Shown here: positions 26,813 through 35,222 of the stretch, piece by piece
Numbering within the stretch: the first letter of the stretch is position 1
Layout: each line of letters opens with the position of its first letter
Assembly: GCA_964402065.1 (NCBI GenBank)
Contig: CAYOAN010000004.1
Location: forward strand, 164,047-228,046
Direction of reading: 5' to 3'
Source: CAIWMF01 sp964402065
GTDB taxonomy: Bacteria; Verrucomicrobiota; Verrucomicrobiia; Chthoniobacterales; UBA6821
DNA length: 64,000 nucleotides
The notes under the pieces: generated by a model
What the model saw: only the letters and a program-made list of their open reading frames with translations
What the model was told of the DNA's origin: nothing
Database searches by the model: none
Translations under genes and position numbers: made by a program

Positions 26813-28208
26813 ACTTCTTTTGCTCCATTCGCTCATGGATCTCAAAAACAATAAGCGGGAAGATATAGCTCGCTAGGACACCTCCGATAACAATGAGTTC
26901 GTAGGTGACGACATTGCCAACAGCAATTTGTGCAGGTGGCAAAAAGCCAACCCACATGGCAAAAATACAACTCCCCATGCCAACAAGGCTAATCATCCAA
27001 AGTCCAATTTTGCCCCCAGGAATTCTAAAAAGGCGAGGGACGTTCGGATGCTTGTAACGCAGCCTCAAGACAGCAGCAAACATAGCAATGTAAACAGTGA
27101 GGACTAAAATCGCAGTAATGTTCGTTAATAACCAAAAGGCACTTGCAACGGTTGGCATCAGGACAAAAAGACTGCACAAAATGGTGAAGATCATCGCTTG
27201 CAGCAAGAGAATATTAACCGGAACGCCATGACGATTTTTGTACCCTAGTTTTGCAGGAAAAAAACCATCGTCACAGGCAATTAAAAGGGCCTTGCTAGGT
27301 CCAGAAATCCAGGCGTTCGTACCACCCATCGCTCCTAAGGCGATCAACATTGCCAAGAGTGGCATAATGCCGCTGAGATGGAAGGAGGAGAAAAAGATTT
27401 CAAAAGCTTGCAAGAGTCCAGCAAGCAGATTGATTTTTGCTTTTGGAACAACAAAGGCAATGGTCAGCGATGAAAGAATAAGGCTACTTAAGATTAATGT
27501 TCCCGACCATAAAATGGCTTTAGGGTAATTACGTTGTGGATTTTCTACTTCTCCTGCATGAGCTGCTGACATTTCTATTCCGACAAGGCTGTAGAAAACG
27601 CCAATGAGTAACGCCAAATTATTAATCTTACTTAAATCTGGAAGAAGACTGTGCCAGCTCACTTCAACACTGAGTGGCTTTTTCATAAAAACCCAAATGA
27701 CTCCTAAAACAATAATGAAGAGCATTGGTAAGAGTGTGCCTAACATGGCTGCCAGGGTGCTCAGCACATTGGAAGCATGAATGCCACGAAAATTAAGCAG
27801 GGTTGCTCCCCAAAAAAGGGAGAGCATCACGATAAGCATGTATGTTTTGCTGTTTGCTAGTTCTGGATTGATGAGATAGGCAAGCGTTGTTCCAATAAAA
27901 GACATAATCGTTGGAAACCAACAAGCATTGTTGAACCACAGTAACCAGACTGTAAAAAACCCAAACCGCCGTCCAAAAGCTTCTCGCACCCAAACATACA
28001 TTCCACCGGTCTCTGGCCATCCTGTTGCTAATTCGGCAGAGACTAATGCTGTTGGGAGAAAGAAAAGGAGTGCTGCTAAAACATAATAGGTGATAAGTGA
28101 AAAGCCATACTCAGCACTCATGGGAAGCGTACGAAGGCTATCAATTGCAATGACGTTAATCATTACTAAATTAAAAATGCTAAGCTTCTTTTTGGTTGCA
28201 GGATTCAT
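26808..28208 (-). CDS. APC-family amino-acid permease (intact; glutamate:GABA antiporter-like)
   Basis: A 466-residue integral membrane protein with about 12 hydrophobic segments. The N-terminus (KKLSIFNLVMINVIAIDSLR, then ELATGWPETGGMYVWVREAFG) and the central GIEMSAAHAGEVENPQRNYPKAI resemble the APC subgroup that includes glutamate:GABA antiporters. Substrate is not readable. The gene is convergent with the MFS remnant, and a family-1 repeat supplies its stop codon. The closely related truncated paralogue 1.1 kb away suggests local duplication. The start ATG at 28208 gives a full-length protein. Confidence 0.88.
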   Translation of the reverse strand: MNPATKKKLSIFNLVMINVIAIDSLRTLPMSAEYGFSLITYYVLAALLFFLPTALVSAELATGWPETGGMYVWVREAFGRRFGFFTVWLLWFNNACWFPTIMSFIGTTLAYLINPELANSKTYMLIVMLSLFWGATLLNFRGIHASNVLSTLAAMLGTLLPMLFIIVLGVIWVFMKKPLSVEVSWHSLLPDLSKINNLALLIGVFYSLVGIEMSAAHAGEVENPQRNYPKAILWSGTLILSSLILSSLTIAFVVPKAKINLLAGLLQAFEIFFSSFHLSGIMPLLAMLIALGAMGGTNAWISGPSKALLIACDDGFFPAKLGYKNRHGVPVNILLLQAMIFTILCSLFVLMPTVASAFWLLTNITAILVLTVYIAMFAAVLRLRYKHPNVPRLFRIPGGKIGLWMISLVGMGSCIFAMWVGFLPPAQIAVGNVVTYELIVIGGVLASYIFPLIVFEIHERMEQKKL

Positions 28209-28320
28209 GGAGTGTGCACAATGAGGCTTTTTGATAGAAAAGCAAAAGGTGTAAGAGGTTCTCTTAAATGAAAGAGTATTTCAACTCTTATTCCTTGTTT
28301 GGATTAAAAGAAATCCATTT

Positions 28321-30810
28321 TCATTTTACCCTCTTTAAACCAATACGCTGTGCAGCTGCTTCTACAAGTTCTGCAACACGACGCTTTAATCGATAAGCGA
28401 GCACAAAGAAAACGAATAAAAGCGCGACGTACGAGGCTAGATACCACGGGGTTCCTGCGGCACCTGTTATAAATTGATAAGTCAGGTAGCCTAAGACGAG
28501 CATATTGACTAGTAATGTTGTGGCTACCATACGAGTTGAAAGGCCAACACGCGTGAGGCACTTTGGTCCACCATGGTACTCTGTTACGCTGCGCAAGCGA
28601 ATTCCCCACCAGAAGCTACCATAAATTTGAATATCCCATTCTTTCCAGCCAGTATCCAAAGAGTAACTCCAGCCTTCATCTTCGAGTGCTGCAATAATTC
28701 CTTGAAGTAACGTCTCACGTCCTTTGCCTTCTTCATTCCAAAAATTCAACTGCGAATTTCCATGAATACGACTTGGTAAAAAGTCTTTTTCTTTTGTTGA
28801 AATAACCGACTCAGGAGTTCGTTTAAATTTCAGCCATGTAAAATAGCGAGCCCAACCACGAACAAGAGGCTGACTTAGTGCAAGGAAAGCAACAAGCAAT
28901 CGAGCACTAATAGTATCAAAACGCGGCTCCAACTTAGCGTGAATCATGTAAGAAAGAGAAACAAGGAGTGTTCCTCCAAACATGATAAAGGAAACAATGC
29001 CAAGTGCAGGGAATGGCCACGAAAGCACGAAAATAAAGGCCGTGAGAGTAACCCACTCAATACTGCTTAAATAGGCTGCAAGCTCGGATTGAGCAGAAGG
29101 ATAGATACATTGGAAAAGACCTTCTCCAAAAATACCATGATAGATAACCGGGTGATTAATAAGCCAGGTGAAGCGAGGAGCGCCATAGACTTGGCCTTTC
29201 CATTTTGCGGTTCCAGTTGGTCCAAAGAAAATAAGGTGCTTAAAGCGAAGTAAAGACTCTGCTTCACCATAACCTTCTTGCTGTTTGCGAAATGCCTTGA
29301 GTGTAAAACGACGATAATGCCAAACAATCGCAGCAGGACTAAATGCAATAACTTGTCCTTCTTGCTGCAAGCGCCAACAAAAATCGACATCATCTCCAGC
29401 TTTTCGATACTCCGGATCAAAACCTCCAATTTTATCAAAAGCCCAACGATGAAAAGCCATATTACATCCAGGAATATGCTCGGCAATCACGTCGGTAAGA
29501 AGCACATGACTTGGGCCTCCTGGAGCAGCTGCAACACAAGCCTGGTGCCAGTTCTCCGCTGGTGGAGAAATATTCGGTCCACCAACGCCGGCATAATTTC
29601 CTGAAAGTAATGTTCCTACTAAATAAAAAAGCCAATCAGGATCGGCCATGCAATCCGAGTCAGTATAAGCTAAAATTTCTCCCGTTGCCGCAGCCGCACC
29701 GACATTGCGCGCAACACTGAGTCCCTTATTTGGCTGTGTAATTGCTTTAACCCAAGAATGATTTTTTAAAATTTCTTGAGTGTGATCCGTTGAACCATCA
29801 TCAACGACGATGACTTCATAATCGGGATAGTCGATATGTTTTAAAGACTCTAAACAATCTTCCAACGTCTGCCCACCATTGTAGCTGCAAACGATGACAG
29901 AAACCTTGGGTTGTTGTTTCAAACGAGCTTGATGGGTGATGGAACCTTCTGAATTAAAAAACCGCTCAACGACTTGCAGGGCTTTTTTAGGCGTTCTATC
30001 ACGACGAACCAACCCAAAATTCCAATCCAAAATTTCTTGACCACCGCGAAACCATTCATCGGTCCAGGAGTAAAGAATAGTCCCAGCAAGACCACCTCGA
30101 ACAACTGACTCTAAATGCCATTCTACTAATTCAGCCTGCTTCTCTTCGGAGTTACGAATGGTGTCCATTCCAAACTCTCCCATGATGAGCGGCTTGTCTT
30201 CAGCGAGATTTTGAAGACGAGCCAAATAGCGCTCGAAATCATCACGTCGCTCCAAATAAACATTGAATGTTAAAAAGTCAACATTCTGCGGGAGGAGATA
30301 CTCAGTAGGAGGAAAACTCGCATAGGAGTAGAGAGCTTGAGGATCTTCCCGGCGTGCAATAGCAATGAGATGTTCTAAAAATTCAGTGACTCGCTTGGCA
30401 CCGAGCCAACGAACCATCGAAGAGGGAACTTCATTCCCAACAAGGTATCCAAAAATGGCAGGATGGCCTTGATTCTCTCGAACTGTTTTGACTACTGATT
30501 CTTCAACAGAAGCACGAATTTTGCGGTCATTCAAAAATTCAACATGCTCCATCCATGGGATGCTTAAAAGAACTTTGAGTCCCTTTTGATGGCAAAGATC
30601 CAGAAACCAACGGGGAGGAGATGTATAGGGCCTAAGGAGATTAGCTCCTGTTTTTTGAATCGCTGTTAAATCGCGCTCAGCTTGTTCAGGAGTTCCGTAT
30701 TGGAAGCCTTCTGCATCAGGGGCAAAAGGGCCATAGGTTACTCCTTTGAGAAAAAACTTTTTTTCTCCTTCAAAGAAAAATTTAGAGCGAACGGAAATAC
30801 GGTTGGTCAC
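28321..30810 (-). CDS. Glycoside hydrolase (TIM barrel) fused to membrane glycosyltransferase family 2
   Basis: An 829-residue multi-domain protein. Residues about 10-285 form a clan GH-A-like (beta/alpha)8 domain (GH2/GH5 type) with the acid/base candidate Glu127 in GYLVGNEVPSS and the nucleophile candidate Glu212 in PLIMGEFGMDT. Residues about 302-540 are a GT-A family 2 glycosyltransferase: VSVIVCSYNGG (303-313), VVDDGSTD (335-342), YTDSDCMAD (382-390) and FDKIGGFDPEYRKAGDDVDFCWRL. Hydrophobic segments follow near residues 595-630 and 770-815. It could make or trim a surface or storage polysaccharide. There is no signal peptide, so the hydrolase domain appears cytoplasmic. Substrates are unknown. 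Confidence 0.82.
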   Translation of the reverse strand: MTNRISVRSKFFFEGEKKFFLKGVTYGPFAPDAEGFQYGTPEQAERDLTAIQKTGANLLRPYTSPPRWFLDLCHQKGLKVLLSIPWMEHVEFLNDRKIRASVEESVVKTVRENQGHPAIFGYLVGNEVPSSMVRWLGAKRVTEFLEHLIAIARREDPQALYSYASFPPTEYLLPQNVDFLTFNVYLERRDDFERYLARLQNLAEDKPLIMGEFGMDTIRNSEEKQAELVEWHLESVVRGGLAGTILYSWTDEWFRGGQEILDWNFGLVRRDRTPKKALQVVERFFNSEGSITHQARLKQQPKVSVIVCSYNGGQTLEDCLESLKHIDYPDYEVIVVDDGSTDHTQEILKNHSWVKAITQPNKGLSVARNVGAAAATGEILAYTDSDCMADPDWLFYLVGTLLSGNYAGVGGPNISPPAENWHQACVAAAPGGPSHVLLTDVIAEHIPGCNMAFHRWAFDKIGGFDPEYRKAGDDVDFCWRLQQEGQVIAFSPAAIVWHYRRFTLKAFRKQQEGYGEAESLLRFKHLIFFGPTGTAKWKGQVYGAPRFTWLINHPVIYHGIFGEGLFQCIYPSAQSELAAYLSSIEWVTLTAFIFVLSWPFPALGIVSFIMFGGTLLVSLSYMIHAKLEPRFDTISARLLVAFLALSQPLVRGWARYFTWLKFKRTPESVISTKEKDFLPSRIHGNSQLNFWNEEGKGRETLLQGIIAALEDEGWSYSLDTGWKEWDIQIYGSFWWGIRLRSVTEYHGGPKCLTRVGLSTRMVATTLLVNMLVLGYLTYQFITGAAGTPWYLASYVALLFVFFVLAYRLKRRVAELVEAAAQRIGLKRVK

Positions 30811-30920
30811 GAGAATAAGATTAGAAAGAAGAATGCACAGCGATGGAAGGGATTAAAATAAAGCTTTTTTAAATTTTTAAAATCACTTTTTTATCAGATT
30901 ATCATATCTCTTCTATCCTG

Positions 30921-31020
30921 TTATAGCGTCTAAGCGCGTTTGATACCCTGATAGTCTGCTCATCTCGTTCCTAGCACGGCCGCAGCTAGAATATGTTTTT
31001 TAATACTCTAACACGCTATC
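30921..31020. repeat. Degenerate family-2-like repeat
   Basis: The 217-bp gap between the glycosyltransferase gene and hemL contains CTCGTTCCTAGCACGGCCG, then TAGAATATGTTTTTTAATACTCTA, which resembles the right half of the element at 24051-24180. The outer bases TATAGCGT and ACGCTAT are inverted. The left half is poorly conserved. Probably a decayed or variant member of the repeat family. Confidence 0.5.
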
Positions 31021-31027
31021 AGCTCTG

Positions 31028-32329
31028 TTAACTTTCTAAAAGTTCGGCCACAACCTCTGCTGTCCTCTCCACCAACTCAGGTGTATGTGCAAGACTGATG
31101 AAGCCAGCTTCAAACTGTGATGGTGCAAAGAAAACACCACGATCTAAACAGCCTTGGAAAAACTTTCCGAATTCTTCAGTACGACATTTTTTAGCATCCC
31201 CCAAATTCCGAATGGGACCTTCGTGAAAAAACAGACAAAACATCGAGCCGACACGGTGAAAGGTGAAGGATTTATTTTTGATGACATCACGCACTCTCGC
31301 TTCAAAAAGTGCACCCAGTTCTTCTAATTTTTTCCATCCATCAATTCTTTCAAGCTCGCGCAGTTGAGCAAGCCCAGCTGCCAAGGCGAGGGGATTGCCA
31401 GAGAGTGTTCCAGCCTGATAAACAGGGCCTGTAGGAGCAAGTTGATCCATGATCTCAGCACGCCCACCAAAGGCTCCGACAGGAAGTCCGCCTCCAATGA
31501 CTTTGCCCAATGCAGTCAGATCAGGTTTTACACCACATCGTTCTTGATATCCACCGCGTGCTAGACGAAAGCCCGTCATCACTTCATCAAAAATCAAAAG
31601 TGCTCCATGCTCTGTACAGAGTTCACGCAAGCCCTCTAAAAATCCTGGCTCAGGAATGTAGAGTCCAGCGTTACCTGGAATTGGTTCCAAAATCAGACCT
31701 GCAATTTCTGATCCATATTTTTCAAAAGCTTCCTCAACCGCAGCAAGATCATTAAATGGCAAGGTCGTCGTCAATGCGGCAAGCGCTGCAGGCACACCTG
31801 CACTATCAGGGCATCCAAAGGTGAGTGCACCACTTCCAGCTTTGACCAAAAGTGAATCGACATGGCCATGATAACAGCCTTCAAACTTAATAATCCGATC
31901 ACGCCCTGTCACACCGCGAGCTAAGCGAATGCAGGACATCGTTGCTTCAGTGCCACTATTAACCATGCGAACTTTTTCAACCGAAGGGATCATACGACAG
32001 ATTGTTTGTGCCATCTCAATCTCCAGTGGATGAGAAGTCCCAAAACTCACACCTCGTTCTGCCGTTGTGCAAACGGCTTCGATAACAACTTCCGGTGCAT
32101 GGCCTAAAATTGCAGGGCCCCAGGTACCGACGTAATCGATCAGTTTTTTTCCTTCAATTGTGGTAAGAATGGCTCCCTCAGCGGACTGCGTAAAAAAGGG
32201 ATGACCTCCAACAGCGCGGAAAGCTCGAACAGGAGAGTTAACGCCCCCTGGAATCCAGCGAAGAGCTTCGGCCCAGAGTTCGTTTTGTGAGAGGTAGCAA
32301 GTGGCCGATGGCAAATTACAAGAAGGCAT
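31028..32329 (-). CDS. hemL: Glutamate-1-semialdehyde 2,1-aminomutase
   Basis: PLP enzyme that makes 5-aminolevulinate from glutamate-1-semialdehyde in the C5 route of tetrapyrrole synthesis. The 433-residue protein has IPGGVNSPVRAFRAVGG near residue 26, NSGTEATMSCIRLARG (near 124), FEGCYHGHVDSLLVKAGSG (near 146), IFDEVMTGFR (near 243) and the PLP lysine in ALGKVIGGGLPVGAFGG (near 271). Length is normal. No other heme genes are near. The first dozen residues are poorly conserved, so the start could be a little downstream. Confidence 0.96.
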   Translation of the reverse strand: MPSCNLPSATCYLSQNELWAEALRWIPGGVNSPVRAFRAVGGHPFFTQSAEGAILTTIEGKKLIDYVGTWGPAILGHAPEVVIEAVCTTAERGVSFGTSHPLEIEMAQTICRMIPSVEKVRMVNSGTEATMSCIRLARGVTGRDRIIKFEGCYHGHVDSLLVKAGSGALTFGCPDSAGVPAALAALTTTLPFNDLAAVEEAFEKYGSEIAGLILEPIPGNAGLYIPEPGFLEGLRELCTEHGALLIFDEVMTGFRLARGGYQERCGVKPDLTALGKVIGGGLPVGAFGGRAEIMDQLAPTGPVYQAGTLSGNPLALAAGLAQLRELERIDGWKKLEELGALFEARVRDVIKNKSFTFHRVGSMFCLFFHEGPIRNLGDAKKCRTEEFGKFFQGCLDRGVFFAPSQFEAGFISLAHTPELVERTAEVVAELLES

Positions 32330-32478
32330 AAAAAAATTTTAGGAGAAAATATGATGTGAAAACCTCATTCTTGCAAGAATGAGAATATAGATTTGCCAAT
32401 AATTTTATTAAAACAGCTTTTTGTTTACATTGTTATGACTTTTCTTTACATAGACACGAACTCTTAACCATTAAAACT

Positions 32479-33933
32479 ATGAAATTAAAGTCCAACTTCT
32501 CTTTTATGGCGCGAGGAGCATTACTCCTGAGCGCTCTCACACTGATTCCAGGAACGCCCGTCATGGCTGCTTCTGGGGCTTCAATGCAGTCAACAGCATT
32601 GAGTCAGAATATAACGCAACCGGCTACAGAAAGTTCAATCACGGTAAATAATTATGCAGCCATGTTGAACAACTTAGCTGCTACGAATGAAGATCAAAAT
32701 TTTTATGATATTTATTCGATGCCCGAGCAGCTTTCCCTTGCTATCGATTTTCAAGGCAATCGCACCTATCAAGCGGTGGAAGGCCAAGGCGAAGAACTAC
32801 TACAAAACCTCACCGAAGATGATATTGCTGCTTATTCTACTTGGTCGAGCAGTCAGCTAGCAGGGAACAAAAGCACTTTTGCAGTTGCTTCGGGCAACAA
32901 GAGCATCGCAAAAAATGATACTGCTGCTCTTCTTTTAACTCCCAATCAAATAAAGAAGGTTAAAGACATTAATGAAGCTTTAGGAAATGCGACCAAACAT
33001 CCTCTTGCGAATAATGTTTTTGAGAACAAAGCTATTTTGACCGCTATCATGTCCTACCTAGCATCATTAGGATTAGGAGCATCAGCCAGCACCATCAATA
33101 CAGCAGCGAATCTCTTAGGCAATGCAGCCTTTGCTTTAGGAGTTATTGGGCTTGTTCCGATCATTGCAGAGCATATCGGACACCAATTTGAAGGAAGAGC
33201 AAGAAAGATAGCGATGACTACAGAGCTTCCTGATGGAGAGCACACGGCTTTAATTACAAACCAAACTGTTCAACAACTTATTAACCAAGAAAACACCAAT
33301 AGAATCAATACTGACAAACTAAGAAAAACAGAGGTGAGTGAAGATGCTAAAACAATGGTTTATGGGTATATTTCTCCAACAGGAGAAAGATTTGCTCGCT
33401 TTGCTACAAACTGGAGAACTTTCTTTTCACCAGCATTTAAACTGATTGGTATTAATATTCCTATAGATGAACTTCATCTTTCTCATACAGCACTAACTAA
33501 TCCATCGGAACTTGCGTTTCACTTTCAAGAACAACAGAACTTAGCAACTCAAACAGAAACACTACTTCAGAAAGCTCTTGAAGGGCAAGTAAGCGTTCTT
33601 GATCCGAGCGATAACCCGCTTCTAACTAAAGTTCAAAGCCTTAAAGAAAATCAACAAGGTTTTTTAATCGGAGGTATCAAATACGCTACAGACAGCCTTA
33701 CTAATTTTGTTTCTGGAAAACTAGAAACCCTTGATAACTGGTGGGAAGAGTATCAAATCAGTGTTAGAAATGGTGGCTTTTCCCCTACTAAAGGGGGTGA
33801 TACAGGAACCGTATCATCTTCCATATCCGTTGATAAAGATAATGAAAGCGGTCGTAAAGACTCAGAGAGAGCGCGTCTCTTGCAGCATCCGAAGGAGGAG
33901 AAAGGCTCGTCAATGAAGTCTGCCTGGTTATAA
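32479..33933 (+). CDS. Large secreted protein of unknown function
   Basis: I do not recognise this 484-residue protein. It has a typical signal peptide (basic MKLKSNFSFMARG, hydrophobic core, cleavage near APVMAA/S-type site at residues 29-32). A Ser/Thr/Asn-rich region follows, then a hydrophobic helical patch near residues 190-235 (YLASLGLGASASTINTAANL, ending VIGLVPIIAEHIG) that could insert in a membrane. The rest is helical and polar, and the C-terminal tail is very charged (residues about 445-484). No enzyme motif was seen. It stands alone, is divergent from hemL, and is followed by a strong terminator. Surface protein or secreted effector are both possible. Confidence 0.6.
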   Translation: MKLKSNFSFMARGALLLSALTLIPGTPVMAASGASMQSTALSQNITQPATESSITVNNYAAMLNNLAATNEDQNFYDIYSMPEQLSLAIDFQGNRTYQAVEGQGEELLQNLTEDDIAAYSTWSSSQLAGNKSTFAVASGNKSIAKNDTAALLLTPNQIKKVKDINEALGNATKHPLANNVFENKAILTAIMSYLASLGLGASASTINTAANLLGNAAFALGVIGLVPIIAEHIGHQFEGRARKIAMTTELPDGEHTALITNQTVQQLINQENTNRINTDKLRKTEVSEDAKTMVYGYISPTGERFARFATNWRTFFSPAFKLIGINIPIDELHLSHTALTNPSELAFHFQEQQNLATQTETLLQKALEGQVSVLDPSDNPLLTKVQSLKENQQGFLIGGIKYATDSLTNFVSGKLETLDNWWEEYQISVRNGGFSPTKGGDTGTVSSSISVDKDNESGRKDSERARLLQHPKEEKGSSMKSAWL

Positions 33934-33976
33934 TGGTAGTACTTCTTTCATAAAATAGCTTAAATTAAAACTAAAC

Positions 33977-34011
33977 ATGCGCCGCATTGAAAAGTGTGGC
34001 GCATTTTTTTT
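33977..34011 (+). terminator. Rho-independent terminator of the secreted-protein gene
   Basis: Arms ATGCGCCGCA and TGTGGCGCAT (one mismatch) form a GC-rich hairpin with an 8-nt loop, followed by a run of eight T. It starts 44 bp after the stop codon at 33933. The remainder of the gap to nadA (34012-34257) contains a stretch, 34130-34230, weakly similar to the interior of the family-1 repeats (CCGAAGCGCTA, GGTAACGT, AGAACGCAAT). Confidence 0.85.
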
Positions 34012-34257
34012 GTTGTTTATTGGCTTTATTACAACCTCGGTTAGAAGTGATGGTGCTGAAGGACTACCTCCGTAGCAGGGCTTGTACCATCTTCATGACT
34101 TAATTGAACGATATAAGAGGGAGGAAATTTTAGCGTCTGACCAGGCGGAAGACCGAAGCGCTACCTTCTGGTAACGTGAGTGAGGACAATGCCGTCAGAA
34201 CGCAATAAGAACTAGTCCAATAGTCCAGATAATGAAGGCGGTATTTAGGAGCGCTTC

Positions 34258-35178
34258 TCAACTCCACTCAAGCATTTGTCGCAATGGCCTCTCTGCGCGC
34301 TTCCTTAACTCCTCTTCCAATACAATCTCTGGGCTCAAATCGCGCAAGCAATGATATAATTTTTCGAGCGTATTCATTTTCATGAAGCGACACTCAGCGC
34401 AAGCGCAATGATCAGTTGGTCCAGGGATGAAGGTTTTATCTGGGATCTCACGGCGGAGTCGATGGAGCATTCCTTCTTCTGTTACGATCACAAAGGCTTT
34501 TGCTGGTGAATTTTTGCAATAGGAAATCATCTTCTCTGTCGAGCAGACTTCATCAGCAAGTAATCGCACTGCATAAGGACATTCTGGGTGAGCAACTACT
34601 TTGGCATCAGGATGCTCTTTCCGAGCTCGATTGATACTATCACGGGTAAACTCCACATGGACGTAACAATTTCCTTTCCAAAGTTCCATCGGACGCCCCG
34701 TCTGTTCAATAACCCAAGCTCCTAAATTTTGATCGGGTGCAAAGAGGATATTGCGATCTTTAGGGACATGAGAAACAATTTTAACGGCATTGCCACTGGT
34801 GCAGATCACGTCAGAAAGTGCCTTCACCCCAGCACTACAATTGATGTAAGAAACAACATAATAATTTTTATCCGCATGCTCTTTTAAAAACTGTTCTAAG
34901 GCGGGAGCAGGACAAGAATCTGACAAAGAACAGCCAGCATGGAGATCTGGCAATACAACTTTTTTGGTTGGATTGATAATCTTAGCGGTCTCGCCCATAA
35001 AATGAACACCACAAAAAGCAATCACTTCAGCCTCCGTTTGAGCCGCTTGAATACTTAATCCCAGCGAGTCCCCGACATAATCAGCCACCTCCTGAATCTC
35101 AGGAATTTGATAGTTATGCGCGAGGATGACCGCGTTACGTTCTTTTTTGAGGCGTTGGATTTCGGAGAAAAGATTCAC
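34258..35178 (-). CDS. nadA: Quinolinate synthase A
   Basis: Condenses iminoaspartate with dihydroxyacetone phosphate to quinolinate in NAD synthesis, using a [4Fe-4S] cluster. The 306-residue protein has ILAHNYQIPEIQEVADYVGDSL (18-39), LPDLHAGCSLSDSCP (76-90), VSYINCSAGVKALSD (109-123), HPECPYAV (197-204) and the CACAECRFM end motif (258-266). Cys114, Cys200 and one Cys of 258-263 are the probable cluster ligands. Length is that of the short (Thermotoga-like) NadA form. It lies 45 bp downstream of acnA on the same strand. nadB/nadC are not in the window. Confidence 0.95.
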   Translation of the reverse strand: MNLFSEIQRLKKERNAVILAHNYQIPEIQEVADYVGDSLGLSIQAAQTEAEVIAFCGVHFMGETAKIINPTKKVVLPDLHAGCSLSDSCPAPALEQFLKEHADKNYYVVSYINCSAGVKALSDVICTSGNAVKIVSHVPKDRNILFAPDQNLGAWVIEQTGRPMELWKGNCYVHVEFTRDSINRARKEHPDAKVVAHPECPYAVRLLADEVCSTEKMISYCKNSPAKAFVIVTEEGMLHRLRREIPDKTFIPGPTDHCACAECRFMKMNTLEKLYHCLRDLSPEIVLEEELRKRAERPLRQMLEWS

Positions 35179-35222
35179 AGGGTGAAAGGGATAAAAATTG
35201 ATGTTTTAAAATACTACTATCC

